Under the pieces are notes generated by a model. It was not told the DNA's origin and did not search any database. It worked only from the letters and a program-made list of their open reading frames with translations. A stretch of DNA of 64,000 nucleotides, from positions 33,828 to 97,827 of the forward strand of contig JAABTL010000007.1 in the NCBI GenBank assembly GCA_011389865.1. The letters are read 5' to 3'. Position numbers and translations under genes: made by a program. This stretch comes from Trueperaceae bacterium. GTDB taxonomy: Bacteria; Deinococcota; Deinococci; Deinococcales; Trueperaceae. Positions 16,364 through 24,695 of the stretch are shown here, one piece after another; position 1 is the first letter of the stretch, and each line of letters begins with the position of its first letter.

Positions 16364-17536
16364 CTACGCCGTCAGCAGGTCCACGATCCCCTCGGCCAGC
16401 ACCTCGACCGCGATCGGCAACGCGGCCTCGTCGAGGTCGAAGCGCGGGTGGTGGTGCGGCCAGGCGCTCGCCTCGCCACCGCGGGCGCCGACGAAGAAGT
16501 AGCAGCCGGGCGCACGCTGCAGCCACAGGGCCATGTCGTCGCCGCCCATCATCTGGGCGTTCGTGACGACGCGGTCGGGGCCCACGACCCGCTCGGCAAC
16601 CGCGCGTAGCCGCGCCGTCGCCGCGGCGTCGTTGACCACCGCGGGGGAGCCCTCGGTCCAGTCGGGCGTCACCGTGGCGCGGAACGTCGTCGCGATGCCC
16701 TCCGCGACGTCGTGGATGCGGCGCCGGAGCCTGGCGCGGGTCTCCGCGTCGAAGGTGCGCAGCGTCCCCTTCAGCTCGACCGCCTCCGGGATGATGTTGA
16801 ACGCCGTCCCGCCGTGCACGCTGGTGATGCTGACGACCGCCTGGTCGACGGGGTCGGTCTCGCGCGAGACCAGCGCCTGCAGCGCCAGCACCAGGTGCGA
16901 CGCGACGACGATCGGGTCGACCGTCTCGTTGGGCTTGGCGGCGTGGCCGCCGCGGCCGTGGACGGTCAGGCGGAACGAGTCGGTGGCGGCCATCGACGGC
17001 CCCTCGCGGACGGCGACCACCCCGAGGGGGTGCATGGAGGAGAGGTGCAGCCCGATCGCGTGGTCGGCGTCGATCCCGTCGAGTGCGCCGTCGGCCAGCA
17101 TCGCCTCCGCGCCGCGCACGATCTCTTCGGCGGGCTGGAACACGAACGCCACGCGGCCGCGCAGTTCCTCGCCGCGCCCGATCAGCAGCTCGGCGACCGA
17201 GAGCAGCACGGCGGTGTGACCGTCGTGGCCGCAGGCGTGCATCCAACCGTCGCGCTGCGAGCGGTAGGGCACGTCCTTCTCCTCGGGCACGGGCAGCGCG
17301 TCGATGTCGGCGCGCGCCAGCACCGTGGGCCCCGGGCGGCCGCTGTCCCACACGGCGACGACGCCGGTCTTGCCGACGCCGGTGCGGGGCTCGAGCCCGA
17401 GCGCGCGCAGGCGCTCGGCGATCACGCCCGCCGTGCGCACCTCCTCGAAGGCGATCTCGGGGTGCTGGTGCAGGTCGCGGCGCAGCGCGACGGTGCGGTC
17501 GGCCAGGGCCTGGGCGTGCTCGTGGATGCTGGGCAT
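16364..17536 (-). CDS. M20 family amidohydrolase (hippurate hydrolase-like)
   Basis: 390 residues. The metal-site motifs are visible: DLHQHPEIAFEE, LARADIDALPVPEE, HACGHDGHTAVLLSVAELL, FQPAEEIVRGAEAML and a late HHHPRFDLDE. These define the M20D amidohydrolases that remove acyl groups from N-acyl amino acids or N-acetyl-diaminopimelate. Which substrate applies is not clear. The start at MPSIHEH was chosen because CCGGAGGACCCC is a good binding site directly before it. Cytoplasmic. It runs convergent to the PPC-repeat gene. Confidence 0.9.
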   Translation of the reverse strand: MPSIHEHAQALADRTVALRRDLHQHPEIAFEEVRTAGVIAERLRALGLEPRTGVGKTGVVAVWDSGRPGPTVLARADIDALPVPEEKDVPYRSQRDGWMHACGHDGHTAVLLSVAELLIGRGEELRGRVAFVFQPAEEIVRGAEAMLADGALDGIDADHAIGLHLSSMHPLGVVAVREGPSMAATDSFRLTVHGRGGHAAKPNETVDPIVVASHLVLALQALVSRETDPVDQAVVSITSVHGGTAFNIIPEAVELKGTLRTFDAETRARLRRRIHDVAEGIATTFRATVTPDWTEGSPAVVNDAAATARLRAVAERVVGPDRVVTNAQMMGGDDMALWLQRAPGCYFFVGARGGEASAWPHHHPRFDLDEAALPIAVEVLAEGIVDLLTA

Positions 17537-17666
17537 GGGGTCCTCCGGGTGGTGCCGAGCGGTTGACCCAGGATGCCATGCCCGGGGCCGCCGGCCTAGC
17601 TCTCGCCCGGCACCGCGGAACACGGGCCCTGCGCACCCGGTTCACGCGTCTCGGGCCCCCCTCGGC

Positions 17667-18575
17667 TCAAGCCAGCGCCCCGGCGAACGCGAGCACCACC
17701 GGCAGCGTCAGCAGCGCCATCGCCGTGCCGGTCACCACCGCCTCGCCCACCTGCTCGGCCTCGCCGCCGAACTCGACCGCCAGCATCGCGGCGTTGATCG
17801 CGGTGGGCATCGCGCCCAGCACGATCAGCACCGCCAGGTCGAGGCCGCCGAGGCCGACCGCGGCGCCGACCGCCGCGGCGACCAGCGGCCCGAGGAGCAG
17901 CTTGATGGCGACGGCGGCCCAGGCCCGCCCGCTCGGCCGCCAGTGGACCGAGCGGGCCATGTGGACCCCCAGCGACAGCAGCACGACGGGGACCGCCGCG
18001 TCGGCCAGCAGGTCGACCGCCCGCGCCGCGCCGACCGGCAGCGTCACCCCGTTGGCGTTGACCACCAGTCCGAGGAGCGACGCCCACAGGACGGGGAAGC
18101 CGAGCGCGGTGCGCGCGGCCGTCCGCAGGCCCGTCGCGCGCCCCAGCAGCCAGGGCCCGAAGCCGAAGAGCGACAGGGCCGTCACCACGTAGAGCACCAA
18201 CGCCCGATCGAGGCCGGCGGCACCGAAGGCGAACAGCGCGACGGGTAGGTTGAGGTTGGCCGCGTTGCCGAAGACGCTGGTGCCGATCAGCGTGCGGCGC
18301 CGCGAGGGCCGCCAGCGGCGGCCGATCAGGCTCGCCAACACGCCCATGACGACGAGGAACGCGAGGTAGCCGCCCACCAGGTGCAGCGCCGGCGCCCACG
18401 CCATCTCGATGCCCGCCATCGTGCGGAACGCCAGTGCCGGGACCGCGGCGTAGATCGCCAGGCGGTTGATGGGGCCGACCTGCAGTCCGAAGCGACGCCC
18501 CACCCAGGCGCCGACGGCGACCACGGCGAAGACCGGCAGCACGACCTCGAGCAGGAGCGTGAACAGCGCCAACAT
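17667..18575 (-). CDS. AEC family transporter
   Basis: 302 residues with about ten hydrophobic segments, the layout of auxin efflux carrier (AEC) family proteins: VVLPVFAVVAVGAWVGRRFGLQVGPINRLAIYAAVPALAFRTM at the N-terminus and a second bundle after residue 150 with LWASLLGLVVNANGVTLP and VVLLSLGVHMA. Bacterial members export or import malate-like acids or other anions; the cargo is unknown. A leaderless TACGCT box lies 7 nt upstream of the ATG. Confidence 0.87.
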   Translation of the reverse strand: MLALFTLLLEVVLPVFAVVAVGAWVGRRFGLQVGPINRLAIYAAVPALAFRTMAGIEMAWAPALHLVGGYLAFLVVMGVLASLIGRRWRPSRRRTLIGTSVFGNAANLNLPVALFAFGAAGLDRALVLYVVTALSLFGFGPWLLGRATGLRTAARTALGFPVLWASLLGLVVNANGVTLPVGAARAVDLLADAAVPVVLLSLGVHMARSVHWRPSGRAWAAVAIKLLLGPLVAAAVGAAVGLGGLDLAVLIVLGAMPTAINAAMLAVEFGGEAEQVGEAVVTGTAMALLTLPVVLAFAGALA

Positions 18576-18582
18576 CGGCCGC

Positions 18583-18588
18583 AGCGTA
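18583..18588 (-). promoter_or_regulatory. Leaderless -10 box for AEC gene
   Basis: TACGCT on the minus strand, 7 nt before the ATG at 18575. Confidence 0.55.
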
Positions 18589-18639
18589 CGTCAGACGAGG
18601 GCGCGGCGGCCGGTGCCCGACCGGCGGCCGGCGGCGCGG

Positions 18640-18645
18640 TAGCCT
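18640..18645 (+). promoter_or_regulatory. Leaderless -10 box for saccharopine-reductase-like gene
   Basis: TAGCCT ends 5 nt before the ATG at 18651, the tightest spacing in the window. Confidence 0.6.
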
Positions 18646-18650
18646 GCCGC

Positions 18651-19859
18651 ATGGAACCCATCGCGAGCCGCCCGTGGGACGTCGTGCTCTGGGGCGCCAC
18701 CGGCTTCACCGGCCGGCTGGTCGCGGAGGCGCTCGCCGCCGGCGCCCCCGGCGGCCTGCGGTGGGCGTTGGGTGGCCGCGACGGCGAGCGGCTCGAGCGG
18801 CTCCGCGCCGGGCTCGGCGTCGACGCCGGGGTCGTGCTGGCCGACGCGCACGACCCCGCGTCGCTGGCGGCGCTGGCGCGCTCGTCCCGGGTGGTGATCT
18901 CGACCGTGGGGCCCTACGCCCGCCATGGCACGCCGCTCGTCGCCGCCTGCGTCGACGCCGGCACCCACTACGCCGACCTGACCGGCGAGGTCACCTGGAT
19001 GCGCGCGAGCATCGACGCGTTCCACGACGGCGCCCGGGCGAGCGGCAGCAAGATCGTCCATGCCTGCGGCTTCGAGAGCGTGCCGTCCGACGTGGGCCTC
19101 TGGTGGCTGCAGCGGCACGCCGTGGCGCGACACGGCCGGCCGTGCTCGCGGGTCGTCCACGGCTTCGGGCCGATGACCGGTGGCGTCAGCGGCGGCACCG
19201 TGGCCTCGGCCGTCGCCATGCGCGAGGCCGCGGCCGCCGACCCGCAGGTGCGCCGCGCGCTCGCCGACCCGGATCTGCTCGCCCCCGGCGGCGTCCCATC
19301 GCCCCGCGTTCGCCGCCCGTGGTGGCCGCGGCGCGACCCCGAGCTCGGCGCCTGGACGGCGCCCTTCTTCATGGCGGGCGTCAACGAGCGGGTGGCGCGG
19401 CGCACGCGCGCCCTGGCGGGCGAGCCCTGGGGTCCGGGGTTCCGCTACCGCGAGTGCTGGCGAGCGAGCGGGTGGCTCGACGCCGCGGCCGTGGCTCTCG
19501 CGGGCGTGATCGGGCCGGCGTTGCTGGCCTTCGGGCCCGTGAGCCGCTGGGCGGCGCGCCGGATCCTGCCGCGCCCGGGCGAGGGTCCGAGCGCCGAGGC
19601 CCGCGCGCGCGGCCTCTTCCGCACGCGCCTCGTCGGCCGGGTCGACGGGATCGACGAGCCGGTCGTCGGGCACGTGGCCTGCGACCTCGACCCCGGCTAC
19701 GGCGCCACGGCGCTCATGCTGCGCGAGGCCGGGCTGAGCCTCGCGCTGGACGACCTCGGCGACGAGGGCGGCGTGCTGACGCCGGCGACCGCGTTCGGCG
19801 AGCGGCTGGTGGCGCGGCTGCGGCGCGCCGGCTTCCGCTTCGAGATCGAGGAAGGCTGA
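18651..19859 (+). CDS. Saccharopine dehydrogenase-like / trans-acting enoyl reductase family
   Basis: 402 residues. An NAD(P)-binding start WDVVLWGATGFTGRLVAEALA is followed by VVISTVGPYARHGTPLVAACVDAGTHYADLTGE and ACGFESVPSDVGLWWLQ, the pattern of the saccharopine-dehydrogenase-like group that includes mycobacterial trans-acting enoyl reductases. A hydrophobic stretch near residues 280-300 may tether it to the membrane. Substrate unknown. The ATG is set by the leaderless promoter at 18640-18645. Confidence 0.8.
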   Translation: MEPIASRPWDVVLWGATGFTGRLVAEALAAGAPGGLRWALGGRDGERLERLRAGLGVDAGVVLADAHDPASLAALARSSRVVISTVGPYARHGTPLVAACVDAGTHYADLTGEVTWMRASIDAFHDGARASGSKIVHACGFESVPSDVGLWWLQRHAVARHGRPCSRVVHGFGPMTGGVSGGTVASAVAMREAAAADPQVRRALADPDLLAPGGVPSPRVRRPWWPRRDPELGAWTAPFFMAGVNERVARRTRALAGEPWGPGFRYRECWRASGWLDAAAVALAGVIGPALLAFGPVSRWAARRILPRPGEGPSAEARARGLFRTRLVGRVDGIDEPVVGHVACDLDPGYGATALMLREAGLSLALDDLGDEGGVLTPATAFGERLVARLRRAGFRFEIEEG

Positions 19860-19875
19860 ACCGCCCGCCGGGCGG

Positions 19876-20646
19876 TCAGCCGCGGGCCTGGATCTCCCGC
19901 AGGACCCGGCTCGCGGCCGTGGCGCTGCGCCGCGCGGTGGCGAGGGGGTCGGCCGGCGCGTCGTGCTCGACCAGGGCCCAGGCGACCCCGTGGGCGGCGG
20001 CGGCACCGAGCACCGCGGCGACGTCGAGCGTGCCGTCGCCGACGTCGGTCCATGGTGGGGTGAGGCGCAGGTCGAGGTCCTTGAGGTGCAGGCGGGCGAC
20101 GCGCGGGCCCCAGGCGGCCAGCCACGCCACCGGGTCCTCGCCGAGGGCCGCGAGCCAGCCGCTGTCGAGCTCCACGCTCAGGCGCTCGGGCGCGGCGGCG
20201 TCCAGCAGCGCGGTGAGGCCGTCGCCGTCGCCGTGCCGTGCGAGCTCGAAGTCGTGGTGGTGGTACGCGAGCCGCAGCCCGGCGGCGTCCAGGCGCTCGC
20301 CGAGCGCATCGAGCTCGCGCCCCAGCGCCGTCCACCCGGGCAGGTCGCTGGGGCGGTCCTCGGGCGCCAGCCACGGCACCACCAGCATCGGCGTGCCCAG
20401 CGTCAGGTGCGTGGCAGCGACCGCGTCGGGGTCACGGCGCAGGTCGGCGAGCGGCACGTGGGCGGACGCCAGCGCCAGGCCGGCCTCGGACAGGGCGGCG
20501 CGCAGGGCCTCGGGCGCCACCCCCTGCGTGCCCACCGTCTCGACGCCGGCGTAGCCCGCGGCGGCCACCTCGCGCAGCAGGTCGCCCAGCGCCAGGTCGG
20601 CCTGGCGCACCGTGTAGAGCTGGAGTCCGAGTTGCGGCAGCGTCAT
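19876..20646 (-). CDS. Sugar phosphate isomerase/epimerase family protein
   Basis: 256 residues, a xylose-isomerase-like TIM barrel (IolE/hydroxypyruvate isomerase group): LGLQLYTVRQADLALGDLLREVAAAGYAGVETV, then AYHHHDFEL, VELDSGWLAALGEDPVAWLAAWG and RVARLHLKDLDL carry the metal-binding E/D/H residues. Probably acts on a keto-sugar produced by its partner. The start at MTLPQ overlaps the upstream Gfo/Idh stop as ATGA and has GGAGG before it. MDTGGTRMTLP, 21 nt earlier, is an alternative. Confidence 0.85.
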   Translation of the reverse strand: MTLPQLGLQLYTVRQADLALGDLLREVAAAGYAGVETVGTQGVAPEALRAALSEAGLALASAHVPLADLRRDPDAVAATHLTLGTPMLVVPWLAPEDRPSDLPGWTALGRELDALGERLDAAGLRLAYHHHDFELARHGDGDGLTALLDAAAPERLSVELDSGWLAALGEDPVAWLAAWGPRVARLHLKDLDLRLTPPWTDVGDGTLDVAAVLGAAAAHGVAWALVEHDAPADPLATARRSATAASRVLREIQARG

Positions 20647-21758
20647 GCGGGTACCTCCGGTGTCCATCCGAGCGCTTGGAGTTCCTCGGTCGTCAGCGCC
20701 GCGGGTCGCGGCGGCCGGCTGTCGATGGCGACGCGCTGTCCCGATCGGACCGCGGTCAGCGCGCCCTCGAGCACGTCCAGGACGTGGGAGGCGAGCTCGC
20801 CCGACGCCCTCGGCGGGCGCCCGGCGGCGGCGGCCAGGCGGAGCTCGAGGGCCCCGATGCCGCGGGCGTTGCCGCCGAAGCCCGGGACCTGCGGCACCTC
20901 GCGCCAGGGGGCGTCGCGCTCGTTCCGCAGCCGCACCGGGCCCGCGAAGACGTTGGGGTCGGGCAGCGACAACGTGCCCTCCTCGCCGAACACCTCGAAG
21001 CGGGGCAGGTCGGACGCGCTGACGTCGAAGGTGGTCAGCAGCGTGGCGACGGCGCCCGACACGAAGCGCAGCAGGACGGTGACGTGGCTGTCGACGGCCA
21101 CGGGCACGCTCTGGCCGGCGAGCGGGCCGGAGCCGATGGTGCGCGCGGGCCAGGTCCGGGAGCCGTCGGCGATGACGCTCGCGACCGGCCCGAACAGCGA
21201 CACCATCGTCGTCACGTAGTAGGGCCCCATGTCGAGCAGCGGGCCGGCGCCGGGCTGGAAGAGGAAGCCGGGGTCGGGGTGCCAGCTCTCGGGCCCGCGC
21301 GTGACCATGTGGGCGACGGCGGCGAAGGGCCGACCGATCACGCCCTCGTCCAGCGCGGCGCGGGCGGTCTGCAGGCCGGCACCGAGGAACGTGTCGGGCG
21401 CGCCGCCGAGCGCCAGGCCGCGCTCGCGCGCGAGTACGAGCAGGGCGCGCGCCTCGGCGGCCGAGGCGGAGAGCGGCTTCTCGGAGTAGACGGCCTTGCC
21501 CGCCTCCAGCGCGAGGCGGTTGACCTCGTAGTGGGCCGCGGGGATCGTCAGGTCGACGATCAGGTCGACGTCCTCGCGGGCGATCAGCGCCGCTGGACCG
21601 ACGGCGTCGGCGATGCCGAACGCTTCGGCCTGGGCGCGGGCGCGGGCGAGGTCGAGGTCGGCGACGGCGGACACCCGAACGCCGGGCGCCCGCGCGAGCG
21701 TGCGCAGGTAGGCGCTGCTGATCGTGCCGCAGCCGATGATGCCGATGCCGGTGGTCAT
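20643..21758 (-). CDS. Gfo/Idh/MocA family oxidoreductase
   Basis: 371 residues. Dinucleotide-binding start TTGIGIIGCGTISSAYLRTLA, then the EKP motif in AVYSEKPLSASAAEARALL, and a C-terminal alpha/beta domain with DMGPYYVTTMVSLFG. Family members oxidise or reduce a hydroxyl of a sugar or inositol with NAD(P). It is translationally coupled to the isomerase/epimerase that follows, a common two-enzyme sugar-modifying pair. Substrate not predictable. Confidence 0.9.
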   Translation of the reverse strand: MTTGIGIIGCGTISSAYLRTLARAPGVRVSAVADLDLARARAQAEAFGIADAVGPAALIAREDVDLIVDLTIPAAHYEVNRLALEAGKAVYSEKPLSASAAEARALLVLARERGLALGGAPDTFLGAGLQTARAALDEGVIGRPFAAVAHMVTRGPESWHPDPGFLFQPGAGPLLDMGPYYVTTMVSLFGPVASVIADGSRTWPARTIGSGPLAGQSVPVAVDSHVTVLLRFVSGAVATLLTTFDVSASDLPRFEVFGEEGTLSLPDPNVFAGPVRLRNERDAPWREVPQVPGFGGNARGIGALELRLAAAAGRPPRASGELASHVLDVLEGALTAVRSGQRVAIDSRPPRPAALTTEELQALGWTPEVPA

Positions 21759-21815
21759 GACGCGCTCCTTGGCGAGCCGCGGCGCCGGGCTGCCGCGCTC
21801 TGCTGCTCGCCCAGG

Positions 21816-22763
21816 TTACGCCGGCGACGCCCGGGGTCGTCGGGGCGCCAGCCCCGTCGCCTGGTAGTCGGCGTCGGCGATGAACGTGACGGCCCGCGGC
21901 CGGATCCGGGCCTCGAACGGTGTGTGCCCGATGACGTCGCCATCGACGTGCATGAGGAGTGGCGGGTGCGCCTCCACACGGACGTGGGTGGCGTGCAGCA
22001 GCTCGGCCGGACCGGGGCGACCGCCGACGAGCCGCAGCAACTGCGCCAGCGCGGCCAGGGGGTGGGGCGAGCGGAACAGGGCCACGTCGAGGCGGCCATC
22101 GTGCGGATCCGAGGGCGGCCCCACCTCGACGCCGGCCAGGCGGACCACCCCCGAGTTGATCACGCTGACGGTGTGGGCCGCGACGTCCCGGGCCTCGCCA
22201 TCGACGGTCAGGGTGACGTGGCGGTTGCGCCGGCCTGCGACGTTGCGAACGGCCGCGCCGACGTACGCGAGGTAACCGAACCGGCGCTTCTGCCCGGCGT
22301 CGGCGTCGCGGTTGATCTGGGCATCGAGCCCGGCACCGAGGAACAGCAGCGACCAGCGGTCGTGCGAGACGACCTCGATGGCGTCGAACGTCACGGGGTG
22401 CCCGGCCCTCAGCGCGCGCACGCCCTCCTGCGGTTCGGTCGGCAGGCGCAGCGCCTGGGCGACCCCGTTGCCGGTCCCCCGGGCGACGATGCCGATCGGC
22501 AGGTCGTGGCCCGAGCGCAGGACGCCGGTGGCCACCGCCGTCACGGTGCCGTCGCCGCCGACGGCCACGACCGCATCGAAGCCCTCGTCCGCGGCACTCT
22601 CCGCCCAGCGGGTGGCGTCGTCGATGGCGGCCGTCGTCCGCACGACGACGCGCGTGGCGCCGGCGTCGGTCAGCTCGTCGTCGATCGCCGCCTCGATCTC
22701 GCGGGCGTCGCCGCGGCCCGAGGAGGGGTTGAGCACGACCAGGGTGTCGCGTCCCGTGAACAT
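21816..22763 (-). CDS. Diacylglycerol kinase catalytic domain protein (YegS/LCB5 type)
   Basis: 315 residues. VVLNPSSGRGDAREIEAAI, VVAVGGDGTVTAVATGVL, IGIVARGTGNGVAQALRLP and GPPSDPHDGRLDVALF are the conserved blocks of the YegS/BmrU lipid-kinase family, which phosphorylate diacylglycerol or related lipids at the inner membrane face. I set the start at MFTGRDT: TAGGAT ends 7 nt before that ATG and overlaps the upstream alternative ATG (22772), which would add three residues. Confidence 0.87.
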   Translation of the reverse strand: MFTGRDTLVVLNPSSGRGDAREIEAAIDDELTDAGATRVVVRTTAAIDDATRWAESAADEGFDAVVAVGGDGTVTAVATGVLRSGHDLPIGIVARGTGNGVAQALRLPTEPQEGVRALRAGHPVTFDAIEVVSHDRWSLLFLGAGLDAQINRDADAGQKRRFGYLAYVGAAVRNVAGRRNRHVTLTVDGEARDVAAHTVSVINSGVVRLAGVEVGPPSDPHDGRLDVALFRSPHPLAALAQLLRLVGGRPGPAELLHATHVRVEAHPPLLMHVDGDVIGHTPFEARIRPRAVTFIADADYQATGLAPRRPRASPA

Positions 22764-22770
22764 CGTCACC

Positions 22771-22776
22771 ATCCTA
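22771..22776 (-). promoter_or_regulatory. Leaderless -10 box deciding the lipid-kinase start
   Basis: TAGGAT on the minus strand, 7 nt before the ATG at 22763. It covers the competing ATG at 22772, which would lie upstream of the transcription start. Confidence 0.55.
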
Positions 22777-22874
22777 GCGGCGTCGCGTGGGGGCGGCGTG
22801 CTCCGATGCCCAGTTCACCCGTGCCGCGGCGCCTCCCGGCCGTCCGCCGCGGGCGGCCGGTCGACCCTGGGAAC

Positions 22875-23714
22875 TCAGGCCGCGGCGTTGCGCAGCGCCG
22901 GGTCGAGCAGGTCGCGCAGGCCGTCGCCGAAGAGGTTGAAGCCGAAGGAGGCGAGCAGGATCCCGAGGCCCGAGAAGACCGAGGTCCAGGGGGAGATCAG
23001 CATGTAGTCGCGGCTGTCGGAGAGCATGAGCCCCAGCGACGGGGTGGGGGGCTGGGTGCCGAGTCCGAGGAACGAGAGCGAGGCCTCGACCAGGATGGCG
23101 GTGGACAGCGACAGGGTGATCTGCACCATCAGCGGCGCCGCGATGTTGGGTAGCACGTGGCGCAGCATGATGCGCGCGGGTCCTGCGCCGAGCGCCCGCG
23201 CGGCGGCGACGTAATCCCACGAGAGCACCGTGAGCGCGGGTCCGCGCGTGAGGCGCGCGAAGATCGGGGTGTAGACGATGCCGATGGCGAGCCCCGTGTT
23301 GACGCTTCCCGGTCCCAGGACCGCCAGCACGGCGATCGCCAGCAGGATGATGGGGAACGCCAGCAGGATGTCCATGAAGCGCATGATCACGCGGTCGGCC
23401 CAGCCGCCCGCGTAGGCGGCGACCAGGCCCGCGACGCCGCCGGCGAGGGTGGCGAGCAGCACGGCGCCGACCGCGGTGCCGATGCTCGTGCGGTAGCCGT
23501 GGAGGACGCGCGAGTAGACGTCGCGACCGAAGTTGTCGGTACCGAGCCAGTGCTCCTGCGTGGGGCCCTGCAGCCGCGCGCGGATCGACTGGGCGAAGGG
23601 GTCGTGGGTGGCGATCAGCGGCGCCAACGCCGCCGCACCCAGCACCACGAGGCACAGGACGAAGCCGATGAAGCCGATGCGGTTGCGGACGAGGCGGCGG
23701 AAGAAGCGGCGCAT
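22875..23714 (-). CDS. Peptide-type ABC permease, DppC family (second system)
   Basis: 279 residues: MRRFFRRLVRNRIGFIGFVLCLVVLGAAALAPLIA, WLGTDNFGRDVYSRVLHGYRTSIG and the EAA loop DYVAAARALGAGPARIMLRHVLPN are DppC landmarks, and GFNLFGDGLRDLLDP is the usual ending. The ATG overlaps the upstream DppB stop as ATGA. Last gene of the second peptide-type importer operon; again no ATPase gene follows. Confidence 0.92.
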   Translation of the reverse strand: MRRFFRRLVRNRIGFIGFVLCLVVLGAAALAPLIATHDPFAQSIRARLQGPTQEHWLGTDNFGRDVYSRVLHGYRTSIGTAVGAVLLATLAGGVAGLVAAYAGGWADRVIMRFMDILLAFPIILLAIAVLAVLGPGSVNTGLAIGIVYTPIFARLTRGPALTVLSWDYVAAARALGAGPARIMLRHVLPNIAAPLMVQITLSLSTAILVEASLSFLGLGTQPPTPSLGLMLSDSRDYMLISPWTSVFSGLGILLASFGFNLFGDGLRDLLDPALRNAAA

Positions 23715-24664
23715 CAGGCGTACTCCACCCGCGGGTCGATCCAGGCGTAGGCGAGGTCGACCAGCAGGTTCACGAACACGAAGACCGCCGTCACGATGAG
23801 GATGACGCCCTGCACGAGGGGGTAGTTGCGCTCGTTGATGGCACCGATCACCAGCCGGCCGATGCCCGGGATCGCGAACACCTGTTCGATCACCACCACG
23901 CCCGACAGCAAGTAGCCGACCTGCACGCCGATGACGGTGACCACCGGGATCATCGCGTTGCGCAGCGCGTGCTTGTAGAGCAGCGTCCGGCGCCCGAGGC
24001 CCTTGGCGCGGCCCGTGCGGATGTAGTCGAGGCTGAGGACGTCGAGGAGACTGGAGCGGAGGATACGGCTGAGGCCGGCGATCATCGGGAGCGAGACGGC
24101 GATCACGGGCAGCACCATGCGCGCGAGGTTGCCGCCCGGGTCGTCGGCGAAGGGAACGTAGCCGATCGTCGGCCACAGAGGCAGGTAGACCGACGCGAAG
24201 TAGAGCATCAGCACGCCCACCCAGAACGAGGGGAGCGTCAGCCCGAGGATGGCGAGGATGCGCACGACCGTGTCGGCGGTGCCGCCGCGCAGCGAGGCGG
24301 AGAGGATGCCGATCGGGAAGGAGACGACGATGGCGGTCGCCAGCGCCAGGCCGGTCAGCTGCAGGGTGACGGGGAGTCGCGCGAGGATCTCGTCCAGCAC
24401 GGGCCGGCCGGTCCAGATGCTGCGGCCGAGGTCGCCGCGGAAGACGCCCGTCAGCCACTGCCAGTACTGCTCGTGCAAAGGGAGGTGGAGGCCCAGCGAC
24501 CTGCGCAGGGCCTCCACCCGGTCGGGCGTGATGTCGGTGTTCGCGCCGAGCATGATCAGCACGGCGTCACCGGGGATCATGCGGAGCATCAGGAAGATGA
24601 GCACCGACACCCCGAAGAGCACGAACACCAGGTCGAGCAGCCGCCGGACGACGTAGCTGGTCAT
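23714..24664 (-). CDS. Peptide-type ABC permease, DppB family (second system)
   Basis: 316 residues, six hydrophobic segments. N-terminus [35 protein letters not shown], then SLGLHLPLHEQYWQWLTGVFRGDLGRSIWTGRPV and the EAA loop YIRTGRAKGLGRRTLLYKHALRNAMIPVVTVIG. Lies between the binding-protein gene (24696-26189) and DppC, with which it overlaps by 4 nt. Confidence 0.93.
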   Translation of the reverse strand: MTSYVVRRLLDLVFVLFGVSVLIFLMLRMIPGDAVLIMLGANTDITPDRVEALRRSLGLHLPLHEQYWQWLTGVFRGDLGRSIWTGRPVLDEILARLPVTLQLTGLALATAIVVSFPIGILSASLRGGTADTVVRILAILGLTLPSFWVGVLMLYFASVYLPLWPTIGYVPFADDPGGNLARMVLPVIAVSLPMIAGLSRILRSSLLDVLSLDYIRTGRAKGLGRRTLLYKHALRNAMIPVVTVIGVQVGYLLSGVVVIEQVFAIPGIGRLVIGAINERNYPLVQGVILIVTAVFVFVNLLVDLAYAWIDPRVEYA

Positions 24665-24695
24665 GCGCCTTCTCCGCCTCCGACGGTCGCGTGGG

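Noticed and set aside
20238..23153. 971-residue plus-strand frame opposite the Gfo/Idh, lipid kinase and DppC genes
   Set aside because: Arginine-rich shadow crossing several real genes.
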